Positions 34,414-46,393 of a stretch of DNA of 64,000 nucleotides are shown here, piece after piece. Under the pieces are notes generated by a model that saw nothing but the letters and a program-made list of their open reading frames with translations, did not search any database and had not been told where the DNA came from. The stretch spans positions 372,001-436,000 of the forward strand of contig JAIXMG010000005.1 of the NCBI GenBank assembly GCA_025201345.1, written 5' to 3'. Within the stretch, counting starts at the first letter, position 1. The number at the start of each line of letters is the position of its first letter. Made by a program: the position numbers and the translations under genes. Source of the DNA: Thamnidium elegans (Eukaryota; Mucoromycota; Mucoromycetes; Mucorales; Mucoraceae).

Positions 34414-34700
34414 TGGATTGAAAAATTAGACATACCAGACCGATCAGAGATAGGCATTGACTCTACTTTTATTCACCCTTTCATACAAGCATTGCTAGCT
34501 ATTGAGTATGATAATATTGTAGCCCATTGGTATGTACATCGTACTATCGACAGATTCATATGATAGAGTTTTTAATATTTACACTAATATATTTTTTTCT
34601 GTTAACTACAGGTCTAACAAACAAAATAAAGATGTGCAAAATAATAATAAGCATGTCGATTACGTACACCAAGGCGAGTTTGAGCGCTAAGATTATTGCT
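34414..34700 (+). pseudogene. Remnant of Mucorales-type expanded family, N-terminal fragment
   Basis: A coding-like stretch (IEKLDIPDRSEIGIDSTFIH, then ALLAIEYDNIVAHW) is followed by a GT..AG intron at about 34,530-34,612 and continues SNKQNKDVQ ... HVDYVHQGEFER to a TAA. The AHWSNK-type segment followed by a polar region and xDYV is what I recall from a large uncharacterised family in Mucorales. No start codon and no continuous frame beyond 34,690 are found, so it looks like a fragment. Confidence 0.45.
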
Positions 34701-35530
34701 GGTGTTAAGCACTAATGCTTCGTTTGGCATTGCTAGCACTAGTGATAACAGGTATCACCAACGCTTCAGGTACGACTAACGCTTGGCTGATCACTATCGC
34801 TAGATTTAGCGCTGGCGCAGATTTAATATAATATCAGTATATCCGTTAAAAAAAATATCATAGGTCATGGTACAGAATATTTATTCAATAATATAATAAT
34901 TATAGCATATTTCGTATATATTATAGAAAAAAAAAAAGGAATTATGAAAAAAAAGCGAGCGTTTTTATTATTTCTATTTATACGTATATGTGTATATTAA
35001 GAAATAGAAGGTATATGTGTGTATTATATTTGTTATTATATTTTGGTATCTCTTTGTTTTTCGATTATAAGAAGGGCATGAGAGTTTGGTTGTTTTTCTT
35101 TCAAATTCATGTTTATTAGCGTTTGTTATGATTTTAATGGTTTTCGACTGATATGATTTTAGCTTTGGAAGTACTCTATAATCATGTATTGATTTTAAAT
35201 GCCTTATCACATTCCAATTTCGATCAAAGTTCTTTTTCGAAAAGAGTTACCAATTCCTCTGTTCTCTTATCGCGCGAGGCTGTTTCAATAGACGAAGGCA
35301 ATTCGCGGGTAACCTCGACGCTGTTCTCTTCCTCTTCAACATCGATAAGATTATCCTAACCATTGTTTTTTTTAAAGTTTATCAGAAAGCGACCCTCTCT
35401 AAAAGGACCATTCTATTGTATTGTAGTTTTTGTCAAAAGGAAAAACAATCATACAGGGTTTTTAGTAGTTTTATTTTACCACAGCCAAGATACTTCTTGG
35501 CATCATGTCAATCTAATATAGTTTCTTTCA
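34701..35530. other. Spacer, no intact gene
   Basis: Contains a relatively GC-richer patch to 34,830 with three imperfect copies of an ACTAAYGCTT-like motif, then AT-rich DNA. Short ORFs near 34,974-35,359 show no recognisable features. Confidence 0.4.
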
Positions 35531-35543
35531 TAAAGGCCGAAGA

Positions 35544-36727
35544 CAAGTAAGATTGATAAAGAAGTCTGGACTATTATTCGTGAAATGATCGCTGCCAAAG
35601 TAAGTTCAGAATTTTGAAACAATTTATATAGATAATAATGACGTTCAAATTAGGAAAAAGTACATGACAGACTCACTATCACTGGCCTAAATACTCTGGC
35701 AAACATGAGCCAAAGCGTTGAAAGAAGCCAAGCTGACTACATCAAATCACTAGAGAAGCAAAGCAATACTCAGAAAACCGACAACGATACTCAAGAAGTC
35801 GCTGATACTACTACTCAGGAACTTGACGATGAACTTAATAATAGTATTACGCAAGAAGTTGGTGATGAATCTGTTGCTACCGCTTTTTTCCATGAAGCTT
35901 CTTACATATAATGAATCAGATTACAGAAAAACTAGAATTATGGTAATGTAGCTACTATATTGGGCACTATTACCATAAGTTCCGGGAACGAAACCTTTCG
36001 CAAAATACCTCCTGCACAAATAAATAAATCGAACAATATCTTGAATCACCTGTTAGCCTTGAGAAATACAGATGATTGATGGATCTATGATTATATTTGT
36101 AGTGGCGAGGATATTAGTGAAGCAATAAAGGTGTCTATTGATATGAACAGATCACTATTTGGGTTGCGCGAACAATCAAGTTCTTATGGCCGCAGAATTG
36201 ATCTTATACTTAGGAAGAAACGAGTAAAAGTTTCATCAAACGAATGGAAAAGAAACGTCACTAGCCAAGAAGTCGTACAGAAACAACAATGCAAGAGTCC
36301 AAAGACCAATGCATGTATTATCCAGCAGATAATGACAAGATATAAAATTAATACGTCTGCTATGGCTATGAATTTCGTTGGCAACTGTAGTTGCCTTTAC
36401 ACGGTAAAAAAAAAAACTCAGAAACAAGTCTTTATTGCTAAGCCTATGGCAAAGTTGACGATCCCTTATCACGTTGATCATCTTAGTGCCTTAAAACCAG
36501 CATTGAATGCTGTATTTCATATGAAGGTAAGTCAACAATGTCTCTATTAGTAATTAGTGTATTTCTCTTATTTCTCTATCGTATTTTAGTCTTTTCTCAT
36601 TGACCAAACAAGAAATATTAATGAAGCAATGTTTGAACTGGATGTTGGCAATACGCTCCCCTTTCTAAACCTTCCAAGTCCGTCCACTGCTTCTGCCTCG
36701 ACAATCCCGGCCTCCTATATACTTTAG
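35544..36727 (+). pseudogene. Member of a Mucorales-expanded uncharacterised family, probably degenerate
   Basis: Coding segments: KIDKEVWTIIREMIAAK, intron at about 35,601-35,653, then EKVHDRLTITGLNTLANMSQ through a Q/T/D-rich stretch to a stop at 35,911. A second block from about 36,104 reads SGEDISEAIKVSIDMNRSLF, YGRRIDLILRKK and SSNEWKR, then KQQCKSPKTNACI and FIAKPMAKLTIPYHVDHL, an intron at about 36,526-36,589, and ends at 36,727. The SGED..GRRIDL..SNEWK..QQ.K..R.N order is what I recall of a very large lineage-specific family in Mucorales genomes. The two blocks lie in one order but are separated by stops, so the gene is probably broken. Function unknown. Confidence 0.55.
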
Positions 36728-37898
36728 GAGACCAAGTGCAAGAATGAGCCTGCTCAAAAATAATGCTACTTTTCAATTCTCTGCATCTTCTGTAATTATG
36801 TAAATAGAATATCTACAGCTTCTTGTTCAATCACTACGTTGATTCACGTTGAATTCCATGTCTTTTTTTTGCCATAACATTAAAACGATGTCTTAATACG
36901 TCCTAATATGACACCATCAAACATATGTTATTTCATGCTCCGTACGTTTTAACATAATTCGACATTTTTAAACATGGTTTGACGTAAATCAAAGTATATT
37001 TTACTTTCAAAGCAAATATACAATTTATCTTCTGAAATTAACGATGGCAGCTTGATAGCATAACCCATTACCCTCTTCAGATTTATTAGCTCCCATATAT
37101 TCACTGCGGCCGTAATTGAGAGCTTTATAAACAAACTTTTTTTTTGGTCCAGCTCTATAATATACTACAATTCATCAAAACAAAAAACACGGAATGAAAG
37201 TCGGACATTTTTTTTTTTCAAGAGGGTTAACACTTGACTGACGTCCATATCGACTGCTCTATCCCCTCTTCGAGGACTGTATTTTAGTTTTAACACAGTT
37301 TTTTTTTTATTTCGGATCGAAATAAATAGAACCGTGTATCCATTCGATAAAGAACTAAGCTGTGTACATAAAAAAAAAAGGGTTCAATCTCGGGGTTTTC
37401 GTCGTAGTGCATCAAGTCAAAATCTCTTCAAATGCATTTTTTATAATCAAAAGGTTTATCTTCGATTGTGACTTATACAGGCACTTTTTATTAAAAAAAA
37501 AGGTACGTGCACATATAAAATAATTTGTTAATGTAATCAATAAAAGAGACCAGAGAATTATTTCCTAGGTTCTAATTGAATAAGATTGGTAAAGGTAAGC
37601 AAAAAATAGATTACAGTTTAAGGACTCAAGATGTGTGTGTGGGGGAGAAAAAAAAAAAAAAGTGGATGTTTTTGCATCAGCATCAAGATAATCTTGAAGA
37701 AAACCTTAAAAGGGAAGTCTCAATCTTTTTTTTAAAGTTCCGTATTTCTCGTTAAAAAAATGACTGTTGATCTTTCTTCATCTCTATATCAATTGCCATA
37801 TTAAGCAATTAGGTTACAGGGTATATATATATGCTAAGAAATGCATTTTATTTATTTATTTATATTTCTCCTTCTGTTTTTTTTACTTATATATAAAT
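36728..37898. other. Spacer upstream of LYS2
   Basis: About 1.2 kb AT-rich, no gene seen. It includes several T/A runs and a GTGTGTGTGGGGGAG patch near 37,632. The last 150 bp are the untranslated leader of LYS2; an upstream ATG at 37,767 opens a frame that is in phase but gives an unlikely hydrophobic extension. Confidence 0.45.
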
Positions 37899-40800
37899 AT
37901 GGTGAACGCAAATGATTATATAGAGTTATGGAAGACACGTCTTCATAACTTGACCGATTTACAAGTACCTACTGATTACCCTAGACCTTCACCTGCTCGT
38001 ACAGTTGAAGAAGTACAATCATTTGATCTTTCCGAACAAACCTTGATGAGTTTGGTTCAATTATCCATGTCTGCTGTACGTCCTACACCATTCTCTGTTA
38101 TCTTGGCCGCTTTCTCTGTTTTGCTTCAAAGATACACTGGCGATGAAGAATTTGCTATTGGTACTTCTTCTCCTACCGGTAATCCACTTGTATTGAGACT
38201 TGCTGTAGATCCTGCCTCTACTTTTGAAAATGTGATTGAAATGGTGACAAAGGTAAAAAAAAAAAAGGAAGTTTTTTTTTGAGGGTGATATTAACATATT
38301 TTCTGTTAGGTTGAAAATGAAGCATTAAGTCAAGAAATTCCTTTTGAACAATTACAAGAAGCCATCTATAAAGACACAGACCCTGAAAGTCGACGTCCAT
38401 TATGCCGTGTCAGATTCTACAACGAAATCGACACACCTTCACAACACCATCTAGCCACACTTTCATCCAGTTCAGATTTAAGCGTGTATATTTCATCGCC
38501 CGAATCCACCTCTTCCTTAAGAACTTCTTTCCTCCGTCCTGTAACTATCCGTGTTGTATATAACCAAATCTTGTTCTCTCCCCGACGTATCGAGTACTTG
38601 TTCTCGCAATTAGCCACTATTATCGAGACCGGTACCAAATCGCAAGCCGTTGGACAAATTCCTTTATCTGACTCGGGCGTTGCTGGATCTCCGCTCCCTA
38701 ACCCCACTGCTGATTTGCATTGGTCACAATGGCGTGGTGCCATCACCGATATCTTTTCTCAAAACGCCAACAAGCATCCTGCACGTACCTGTATTGTTGA
38801 ATCCTTGGACAACTCTGATCAAACCATCACTTATGATTACCAAACCATCCATCATGCTTCCAACACTGTTGCTCATCATTTAGTTGCTGGCGGTATTGAA
38901 AGAGAAGACGTTGTTATGATTTATGCTTATAGAGGTGTGGATCTTGTCATTGCAATTATGGGTGTTTTAAAGGCCGGTGCTACTTTCAGTGTGATTGATC
39001 CTGCTTACCCTCCTGCGCGTCAAGAAATCTACCTCTCTGTTGCCAAGCCTCGTGGTTTAATTGTTTTACAAGAAGCTGGTAAGATTGCTGATTCCGTTAG
39101 AGAGTATATCAAGAACGAACAAAATATTGTGTGTGAAATTCCCAACCTCAAGATTAGTAAGGATGGCAAGTTATCAGGTGGGTTAGTAGATGGATCGGAT
39201 GTGCTCGATCATGTACGTGCCAAGGCAAGTCGAGATACTGGTATCGTGATTGGTCCTGATAGTATCGGTACCTTGAGTTTCACTAGTGGTAGTACTGGTA
39301 TCCCTAAGGGTGTCCGTGGTAGACACTTTTCCTTGACTCATTTCTACCCTTGGATGGCTCAAACTTTCGGTATCTCTGAAAATGACAAATTCACTATGCT
39401 CTCTGGTATTGCTCATGACCCTATCCAACGTGACATCTTTACACCTCTCTTCTTGGGTTCCGAATTACACATCCCTACTTCTGAGGATATCGGTATCCCT
39501 GGTAGATTAGCTGAATGGATGCACAAGTCTCAAGTCACTGTCACTCATTTAACACCTGCTATGGGTCAATTATTATCATCTCACGCTCAAGTTGAAATTC
39601 CTTCTCTTATTAACGCTTTCTTTGTGGGTGATATCTTGACCAAGCGTGACGCTGCTCGTATTCAAAAGTACGCTCCTAATGTTGCAGTGATTAACATGTA
39701 TGGTACTACCGAAACTCAACGTTCTGTCTCTCATTTCATCGTACCTGCTCGTTCTTCTCATCCTGCTTTCTTATCTTCTCAAAAGGAAGTCATTGCTGCT
39801 GGTAAGGGTATGGTCAATGTTCAACTTTTGGTTGTCAACCGTCACGATCGTACCAAGATGTGTGGTGTAGGTGAGATTGGTGAGATCTATGTCCGTGCTC
39901 CTGGTCTTGCTGAAGGTTACCTTCAATTACCTGAAGCCACCGCTGAAAAGTTTATCCCTAACTGGTTTGTAGCTGATCCCTGTGCTGATGATGGTAAGGA
40001 TGAATCTTGCGTTGAAGGTGATGCTTGGAAGCAATTTTATTTGGGTAAGCGCGATCGTATGTACCGTTCTGGCGATTTAGGCCGTTACCGTCCTGACGGT
40101 AATGTTGAATGTACCGGCAGAGCAGATGATCAAGTCAAGATCCGTGGCTTCCGTATTGAACTAGGTGAGATCGACACACATTTATCTCAACACCCTTTGA
40201 TCCGTGAAAATGTCACTTTGGTGCGTCGTGATAAGAACGAAGAACAAACTTTGGTTGCTTACTTTGTCCCTAACCAAGCTGCTACTGAAGGTGATTTTGC
40301 AAGTACCGCGGAAGAAGAAGGCGATTCTCATGATGAGAAGGATTTAAGATCCAGTTATCATTTCCGTAGATTGATCAAGCATATTCGTGATTACTTGAAG
40401 CAAAAGCTTCCTTCGTATGCTATCCCTGCTGTCTTTGTTCCTTTGGTTCGCATGCCCTTGACTCCTAACGGTAAGGTAGATAAGAACGCTTTGCCTTTCC
40501 CTGATACTGCTCAATTCAACAAGAATGCTGCTCCTGCTGCTGATAGCAGTGCTCTTCCTGAAATGAGTCAAAACGAATCCATCATCCACGGTATCTGGAG
40601 AGACCTTCTTCCTTCTTCTGACCCTGTTATTGGTTTAACCGAAAACTTCTTTGACATTGGTGGTCACTCCTTAATCGCCACTCGTCTTATCTTTGAGATC
40701 CGTCAAAAGTTCCAAGTGGACGCACCTCTCGGACTTGTCTTTTCCGAACCAACCATTGCCGGTCTTGCTCGTGAAGTCGGTAAATTACAAAACGGTGATC

Positions 40801-42119
40801 TCTTACTTGAAAACAACCTTGAAGCCAAACAAGAAGTCAAGAAGGAAGTTGTTGATTACGCTGCTGATCTTGAGCTCTTGGCAAATGAATTCTTACAAAC
40901 CTCTTACGGTCCCTTGGTAAAGCCCTCTGCTGAAGGTCGTACATTTATCTTGACTGGTGGTACTGGTTTCTTGGGTGCCTTTATCCTTGATAAGCTTTTA
41001 AGTTATAAGGATACTAAGAAAGTGATCTGTATTGTTCGTGCCAAGGATGCTGCTGGTGCTTTCCAACGTGTCAAGAAGGCTGCTATTGACCATTTGGTCT
41101 GGAACGACGAATGGGAATCTCGTATTGATGCTATCTGTGGTGATTTAGGCAGTGACCGCCTTGGTTTATCCGACGCCGACTGGGAACGTTGTGCCGCTAC
41201 TGCTGATTGTGTTGTTCATAATGGCGCTCTTGTCCATTGGATCTACCCTTACCATCAATTACGTGCTCCTAATGTTGTTGGTACCCTTTGGGCTATGCGT
41301 TTAGCTTCCGAAATCCAACAAAAGTCATTCCATTTCGTTTCTTCTACCTCTGTTCTTGATACACCTGCCTTTATTGAAACTGGTGCCCCCGTCTCTGAAG
41401 ATAATGATCTTGAAGGTGGTCGCACTGGTCTTGAAAATGGCTACGGTCAAAGTAAGTGGGTTTCTGAGAAGCTCATTTTGGAGGCTAGAAAGAGAGGTAT
41501 GCCCGCTACCATTATTCGTCCCGGTTATATCTTGGGTGATTCTCGTTCGGGTGTCACCAACACTGATGATTTCATCTGGCGTTTGTTAAAGGGGTGCGTT
41601 GAACTTGGTTATATTCCCGCTATCTCTAACTCTGTCAACTGTTGTCCTGTTGATTACGTTGCTTCTGTCGTTGCTGGTGCTGCTTATCACGATGTTGAAT
41701 CTGCCAAGTTGGGTGTTTTACAAGTAACTAACCCTGTTGGATTTACATACAATGACATGTTTGGTACTTTACTTACCTATGGTTACCAAGCCAAGCAAAC
41801 CGAATACATTGATTGGAGAAACAAGTTGATGGAGTATACACTCAAGTCTCAAGACCATTCTCTTTTCCCTCTTCTTCATTTCGTTCTTGACGATTTACCA
41901 ACTTCTACCAAGAGTGCTCAATTGGACGATACACATACCCAAGCTGTATTGGCTTTAGATCGTGTGAAGCAACCCTTGATGGGCGATGACCTTTTAGGTC
42001 TTTACTTTTCTTACTTGATCAAGGTTGGATATATGCCTACTCCTTCTGCTGGTTATCGCGCTTTACCTGAGTTGAAGGCTGATGTCACCTTATTGAAGAG
42101 AAGTGGTGCTCAACACTAA
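37899..42119 (+). CDS. LYS2: Alpha-aminoadipate reductase (Lys2)
   Basis: Reduces alpha-aminoadipate to its semialdehyde in the fungal lysine pathway: the acid is adenylated, loaded on a phosphopantetheine arm, and reduced with NADPH. Two exons, intron 38,253-38,309, 1,387 residues (family about 1,390). Domains: N-terminal condensation-like part (about 1-230), adenylation domain with TLSFTSGSTGIPKG (core A3), NMYGTTETQ, YRSGDLGRYRPDG and KIRGFRIELGE, a carrier domain with DIGGHSLIATRL whose Ser is near residue 905, and a C-terminal reductase domain with TGGTGFLGAFIL and the catalytic GYGQSKWVSEK (Tyr/Lys). All core motifs are intact. The carrier Ser must be activated by a Lys5-type transferase, which is not in this window. 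The start at 37,899 gives MVNANDYIELW; an in-phase upstream ATG at 37,767 is rejected. Confidence 0.97.
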
Positions 42120-42924
42120 AAAAAAAAAAAGTATTATACACCTGTTTAATTAGATATAAATTATTCCTCCACTTTTTTTTTGTAACATAATAAATTTTAT
42201 ATACATATTTTAAAAAATCGAATCTAGAACCCCCTTCTTCTTTTTTGCATGAAAAAAGGGTTTTGTGCGTATATTAAAACTCGGTTTGTTTGGTTCAGTT
42301 TTATTGTTCGGAATTTTGAATCGGTGTTACTCTCTTCTTAAATGAAGGTGGCTCAAAAAAAAAAAAAAATACAGTTACTGAGTGGGTTTTAAAGATAGAG
42401 TTTTTTGTTGCTTAGCTTTTAACAATGTATTTAAAAAAAAAAAAAAAAAAAATAGATGTTTTATATGATACGTTTGTTTACTAAATGCTCAAGTAATTGT
42501 ATCGTTGTAGTTATCAAACTCGTATATACAATTGTTTTAAACTCTAGGAATTCCAACATTTTGACGTTTTTAAAAATGAGCAAAAAGTTTTTTTTTTTTT
42601 TTTTCCTACAATTGAACCAAAAAGCATTGAAAAAGAATTAACTACGGGAAAAAACAGATCAATTAGTTTTTTGTAATAGAATATTCCCTTGTATTCGTTC
42701 CTGGATAAAAAAAAATGCAAAATCTGGGTTCCGTAGTACGAGAAGGTAACCAAATAGGGGATATTAAACGCATTTTCCTGTTGTTATGATGCATTTAATA
42801 AGCGTGAGCGTGTGTAATATCTCGGCTCCGTAGTATGAATGATCAAACGATGAAGTTACTATTTTTTCGACAGTTTGAAGATCTTTTTTTTTTTTTGAAA
42901 AAACTAAATTTATGCCTGATTGGG

Positions 42925-42928
<4 letters not shown>

Positions 42929-42967
<39 letters not shown>
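42929..42967 (+). repeat. 39-nt poly-T tract
   Basis: Unbroken T run in the spacer downstream of LYS2. Confidence 0.95.
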
Positions 42968-42969
<2 letters not shown>

Positions 42970-43439
42970 CTTTGAATCATTTTACGCTTATAATTAACAG
43001 ACATATGACTAAAAGAAAGAAAAAAAGTACAATAGGTAATTCAACGTGTATTTCTTTGTTAAACTACCTGGACAATACGCTCTTAATTTCTTCCTTTTTT
43101 TTTCGAATCTGTACTGCTCAATTAGAAAAGTTAGAAGCTCGAAAAGAGTGACTTTTCTTGTAAGCTTCTTTAAAATTAAAAGAAAAAAAAAACCTGTCAA
43201 ATAGCAGTAATGAAACCAGTATCTCTTTTTCTGCTTGGCACTTTTAAATATATCGGGAGGATACTTATCGGGAATATAAAGATTAAGTTCCCATAAAGGT
43301 TTTTAATTTAAATACGTATACATCTTGCTTACAGGCAAGTATGTCTCATTACAAGAGTCTTGAAACGTTCAAAAATAATTCACCGAGAGAGGAACTAGAC
43401 CACCCATAACTCTCCCCATTTATTAAACAATCGCTTAGC

Positions 43440-43442
<3 letters not shown>

Positions 43443-43492
<50 letters not shown>
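43443..43492. repeat. T38A12 tract
   Basis: Thirty-eight T followed with no spacer by twelve A. It is the longest of many T-run/A-run pairs in the window. Confidence 0.95.
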
Positions 43493-44499
43493 CGAGCGAG
43501 TTTCGATCTCCCTTTTAAAAAAGAGAAAAAGGTTAAAGTCATCCTTTTGATTATTGGCCTTTGTTCAAATAATCAGCTGGTTATTGAGACATTTTAGTAG
43601 ATTTTTTTTTTGATAACGCAAAGAGAAGTGGCTCTTAAAAAGAGAAAACTGATTCACATTAAGCACAAGGGGATGTTTTAAGTGATGTCGTGCTGCTGTA
43701 TAATACTGTATAATACACTTCAGAAAAAAAAAAAAAAAAAAAAAAGAGTTTAAAGTTATATGAACTTGTCTTTTTTTGATCGAAATGCATCAATGCGTAT
43801 TTTTAAAGAAATATACACATGTCTAACTGATTTATGAGTGGATGACGGGGAGACAAATATCACACAGCAAAAAAGACTACACTAAAAAAAGATAAATATA
43901 TATGAAAAGCGAACATTTCCTTAATTATTGGTTCAAAACCACCCCCTCGAGAAAAAGTTACTGTTTATATGGAGCGAATAAAAAGGGGTAAGAAGGGGGA
44001 GAAAGAAACCTGGATCTCTCTGCTCTTTAAAAGAAATTTACATGGGTACAAGTATATAAATTCCGTATACTTTTTTTTTTTACTTGTTAAATACACGATA
44101 GTTTCCTGGAATAGAAAGATCATCTATTATATATATAAATAACTCGTAGTGTCCTTATAGGCGTAGAACAGAAATAACCTTAATTTTGAAAACGTACGTT
44201 TATATGTCGTACTTTGTCATACGGAACTATTGAAGGGTTATATATGACACAGTCAAAATAGATTAATGCGAATAAAGTCCTTCGGTATGTCTCAAGTTGC
44301 CCTGGGCTCATACACACGTTTATTTTTTTCTCGCATTTTAGGTTGTGTTTCACTCGTGAATAAAAAAAAAGGCCGATCCCCTACTATTATAAAGCCCTCC
44401 CCAATGGTTAAAATATAATTTTGCTTTTTTTTACTCTTCTCTTTTCCTTTTTTATTTATAAAAAAAACATCCCTCTTTTTTTTTTTACCAGTAACTATT

Positions 44500-45661
44500 A
44501 TGCCAAGTAGAAGAAGAACTAGCGGACAAAGAACTGCTCCAAAACTGTTTCGTTGTACTGGTTACGGTAACTGCGACATGGTCTTTACCAGAAGCGAACA
44601 TTTAGCAAGACACGAAAGAAAACATACAGGAGAGGTAAACCCAAATAAACTATATCTGATTTATTAAAAAAAATATATATTCTTAACGTTTTAACAGAAA
44701 CCTTATAAATGTGTTGTACCTGGCTGCAGTAGAATGTTCAGCAGATTCGATAATATGATGCAGCATACTCAGACACATGAAAAGCATAAAAAACATTCTG
44801 CGGCCGAAAAAGACACGCACGGTTATCGCAACAGCGTATCAAACGAGACTCCGGTTAAATCTGAGCCTATACCATGGCATGAGTCTACTCCCACTTTTGA
44901 ACCTTCTTCTATGATGAGCAGTAGAACTTTACCGCTGCCTACCAGAAGAGCTTCGTTTTCTTCTTACGGTAATATCCCCTATCCACCGCCACCGCCAAGT
45001 GGTTACCGGTTATCTCAAACCACTCCGCATCCTTACTGTATTGACCCTTCAATCCAGGCGCATAATATACCTCGTAATCGTTCCTCGTGGCCTATTAGGA
45101 GAGAACCCTACCAAAACAATTTTGGCTACTACCGGCCTTCACCACCACCTCCAGTTCAAACCAATTTTGGAAACGAGTACCTTCGTCGCAGATCATCTAA
45201 CTCTACCATCTCTTCCGACTCTACCATTTTATCGCCCACAACGGCCTTCTCATTTGATTCTCAACTTGCCAAAAGAAGAATATCAATTGATGATCTCCGG
45301 TTACCGATCGAAAGCTTAAAAAACATTCAATTAGACGAAGATAAGAGCGCTTATAATAATAAAATCTGCCGTAATTCAATTGCCGTCACACACGATGAAT
45401 ATGAAGCACTAGAAGGCTTTGGAAAATTTCATTCTAGTTCTATTGTTGCTAGTGAACGCACATCTTCTGCAGGTAAAAAAAAGGGGATGGTGATACAAAA
45501 GATTTTGTTGTCTAACTTTCTTTTTTTTAAAAATAAAATAAAATAATATAGAGTTGACACCTTCTCCTGTATTAAAAAACGAAAGTCCTACAATCGCTGC
45601 TCAAGTATGCGCTATGAGACAACGAGTGATGACTGTGAATGAATCGTTTCAAAGACGTTAA
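44500..45661 (+). CDS. Two-finger C2H2 transcription factor
   Basis: Predicted nuclear DNA-binding regulator in three exons. Two adjacent C2H2 fingers stand near the N-terminus: [22 protein letters not shown] with linker HTGE|KPYKC, where the intron (about 44,636-44,697) falls in the linker, then [19 protein letters not shown]. The RSEHLARH and RFDNMMQH helices resemble yeast Msn2/Usv1/Nrg1-like stress and carbon regulators, but the finger alone does not decide between them. The rest is low complexity with PPPPPSGY and PSPPPPVQ stretches and a [16 protein letters not shown] segment that could be a docking motif. The last exon, after an intron at about 45,473-45,550, ends [19 protein letters not shown]. 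Length about 330 residues. Confidence 0.82.
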
Positions 45662-45962
45662 ACTATCGTTTCTTTCTTTTTTTTTGTATATATATTCTTT
45701 CTTTGTTATTATACATTGTGTATTTTTTTTTTCTATTTGTTTATAATAAAATAATATTAAGCCCCATAAATTATATTGTCGTATAATACAAGGACGAACT
45801 AAACCGAGTCTCTCATACTCAATTGTGCTGAGACACCTCTTCTTCTAGAACAAATTGTTGCTTTCAGCGGCTTTTCAATTTTCTTAGGGCAGGGTTTTTT
45901 CTTCTTTTTTTTCGAGCTTGGGGGTACACACTTTTTTTGTATTTTTTATTATTATTGCAAAG
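45662..45962. other. Short spacer between zinc-finger gene and small membrane protein gene
   Basis: About 300 bp, AT-rich in the first half (probable 3' region of the zinc-finger gene), with T-rich sequence just before the ATG at 45,963. No gene seen. Confidence 0.45.
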
Positions 45963-46233
45963 ATGGAGGACACGAATGTCAAGTTGACAGTCGATCTCGG
46001 TTATAAAGCACTTCAACACTTTAATAAGCTCTCGCATAAAGCTGCAGTCACGATTGATATTGGGCCTAACATCATGCTTGCTATTAAGTATATCGCAGGT
46101 TCCTTGATCGTATATAAATCTATTGACGTAAGTATTTGGTATGACTTTAGGCTCGTTACAACTGACGTCAATATTTTAGACCTTATCGAACCTGATAATG
46201 CATAATCGTGGTAATGCACTAAAGAAAAATTAA
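45963..46233 (+). CDS. Small predicted membrane protein, 72 residues
   Basis: Two exons: the first ends ...LIVYKSID, a 54-bp GT..AG intron lies at about 46,127-46,180, and the second reads TLSNLIMHNRGNALKKN then stop. One hydrophobic stretch (IMLAIKYIAGSLIVYKSI) could span a membrane, with an amphipathic N-terminus and a basic tail. Unspliced, the frame continues to a stop at 46,205 and would give an 81-residue variant. I do not recognise the family. Support comes from protein-like composition, a good intron and a T-rich promoter-like leader. Confidence 0.45.
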
Positions 46234-46393
46234 AACATAACATCCGAAACAGCCGTAAAAAACGCACACCCCCCAGCCATTTTTTTTAGACTGGGTTTTC
46301 TTTTTCTTTTTTTTTAAAAAAAGGGTTTATATTCGAATTATTTTCCTTTTTCTTTTTTACCTTTACTCTTCTTCTTTTCTTTTTTTTACAAGT

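Larger units (their letters stand above)
42120..44499. other. Long AT-rich spacer with extreme homopolymers
   Basis: About 2.4 kb without a supported gene. It holds a 39-T run at 42,929-42,967, a T38 run followed directly by A12 at 43,443-43,492, an A-run at about 43,723-43,745, and short direct repeats (CTGTATAATACTGTATAATAC near 43,693). T-rich sequence before 44,500 is likely promoter and leader of the zinc-finger gene. Confidence 0.5.

Noticed and set aside
36131..36550. Treating this ORF alone as a complete gene
   Set aside because: Family-like sequence begins before its ATG and continues past its end through a splice site, so it is an internal part of a larger gene or relic.
37767..37898. 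N-terminal extension of LYS2 from an upstream in-phase ATG
   Set aside because: It adds a Tyr/Phe/Ile-rich stretch from leader DNA. The ATG at 37,899 matches the usual Lys2 N-terminus length.
42720..42840. Imperfect repeat CTCCGTAGTA / TTCCGTAGTA
   Set aside because: Two short copies about 100 bp apart with little further similarity; chance is sufficient.
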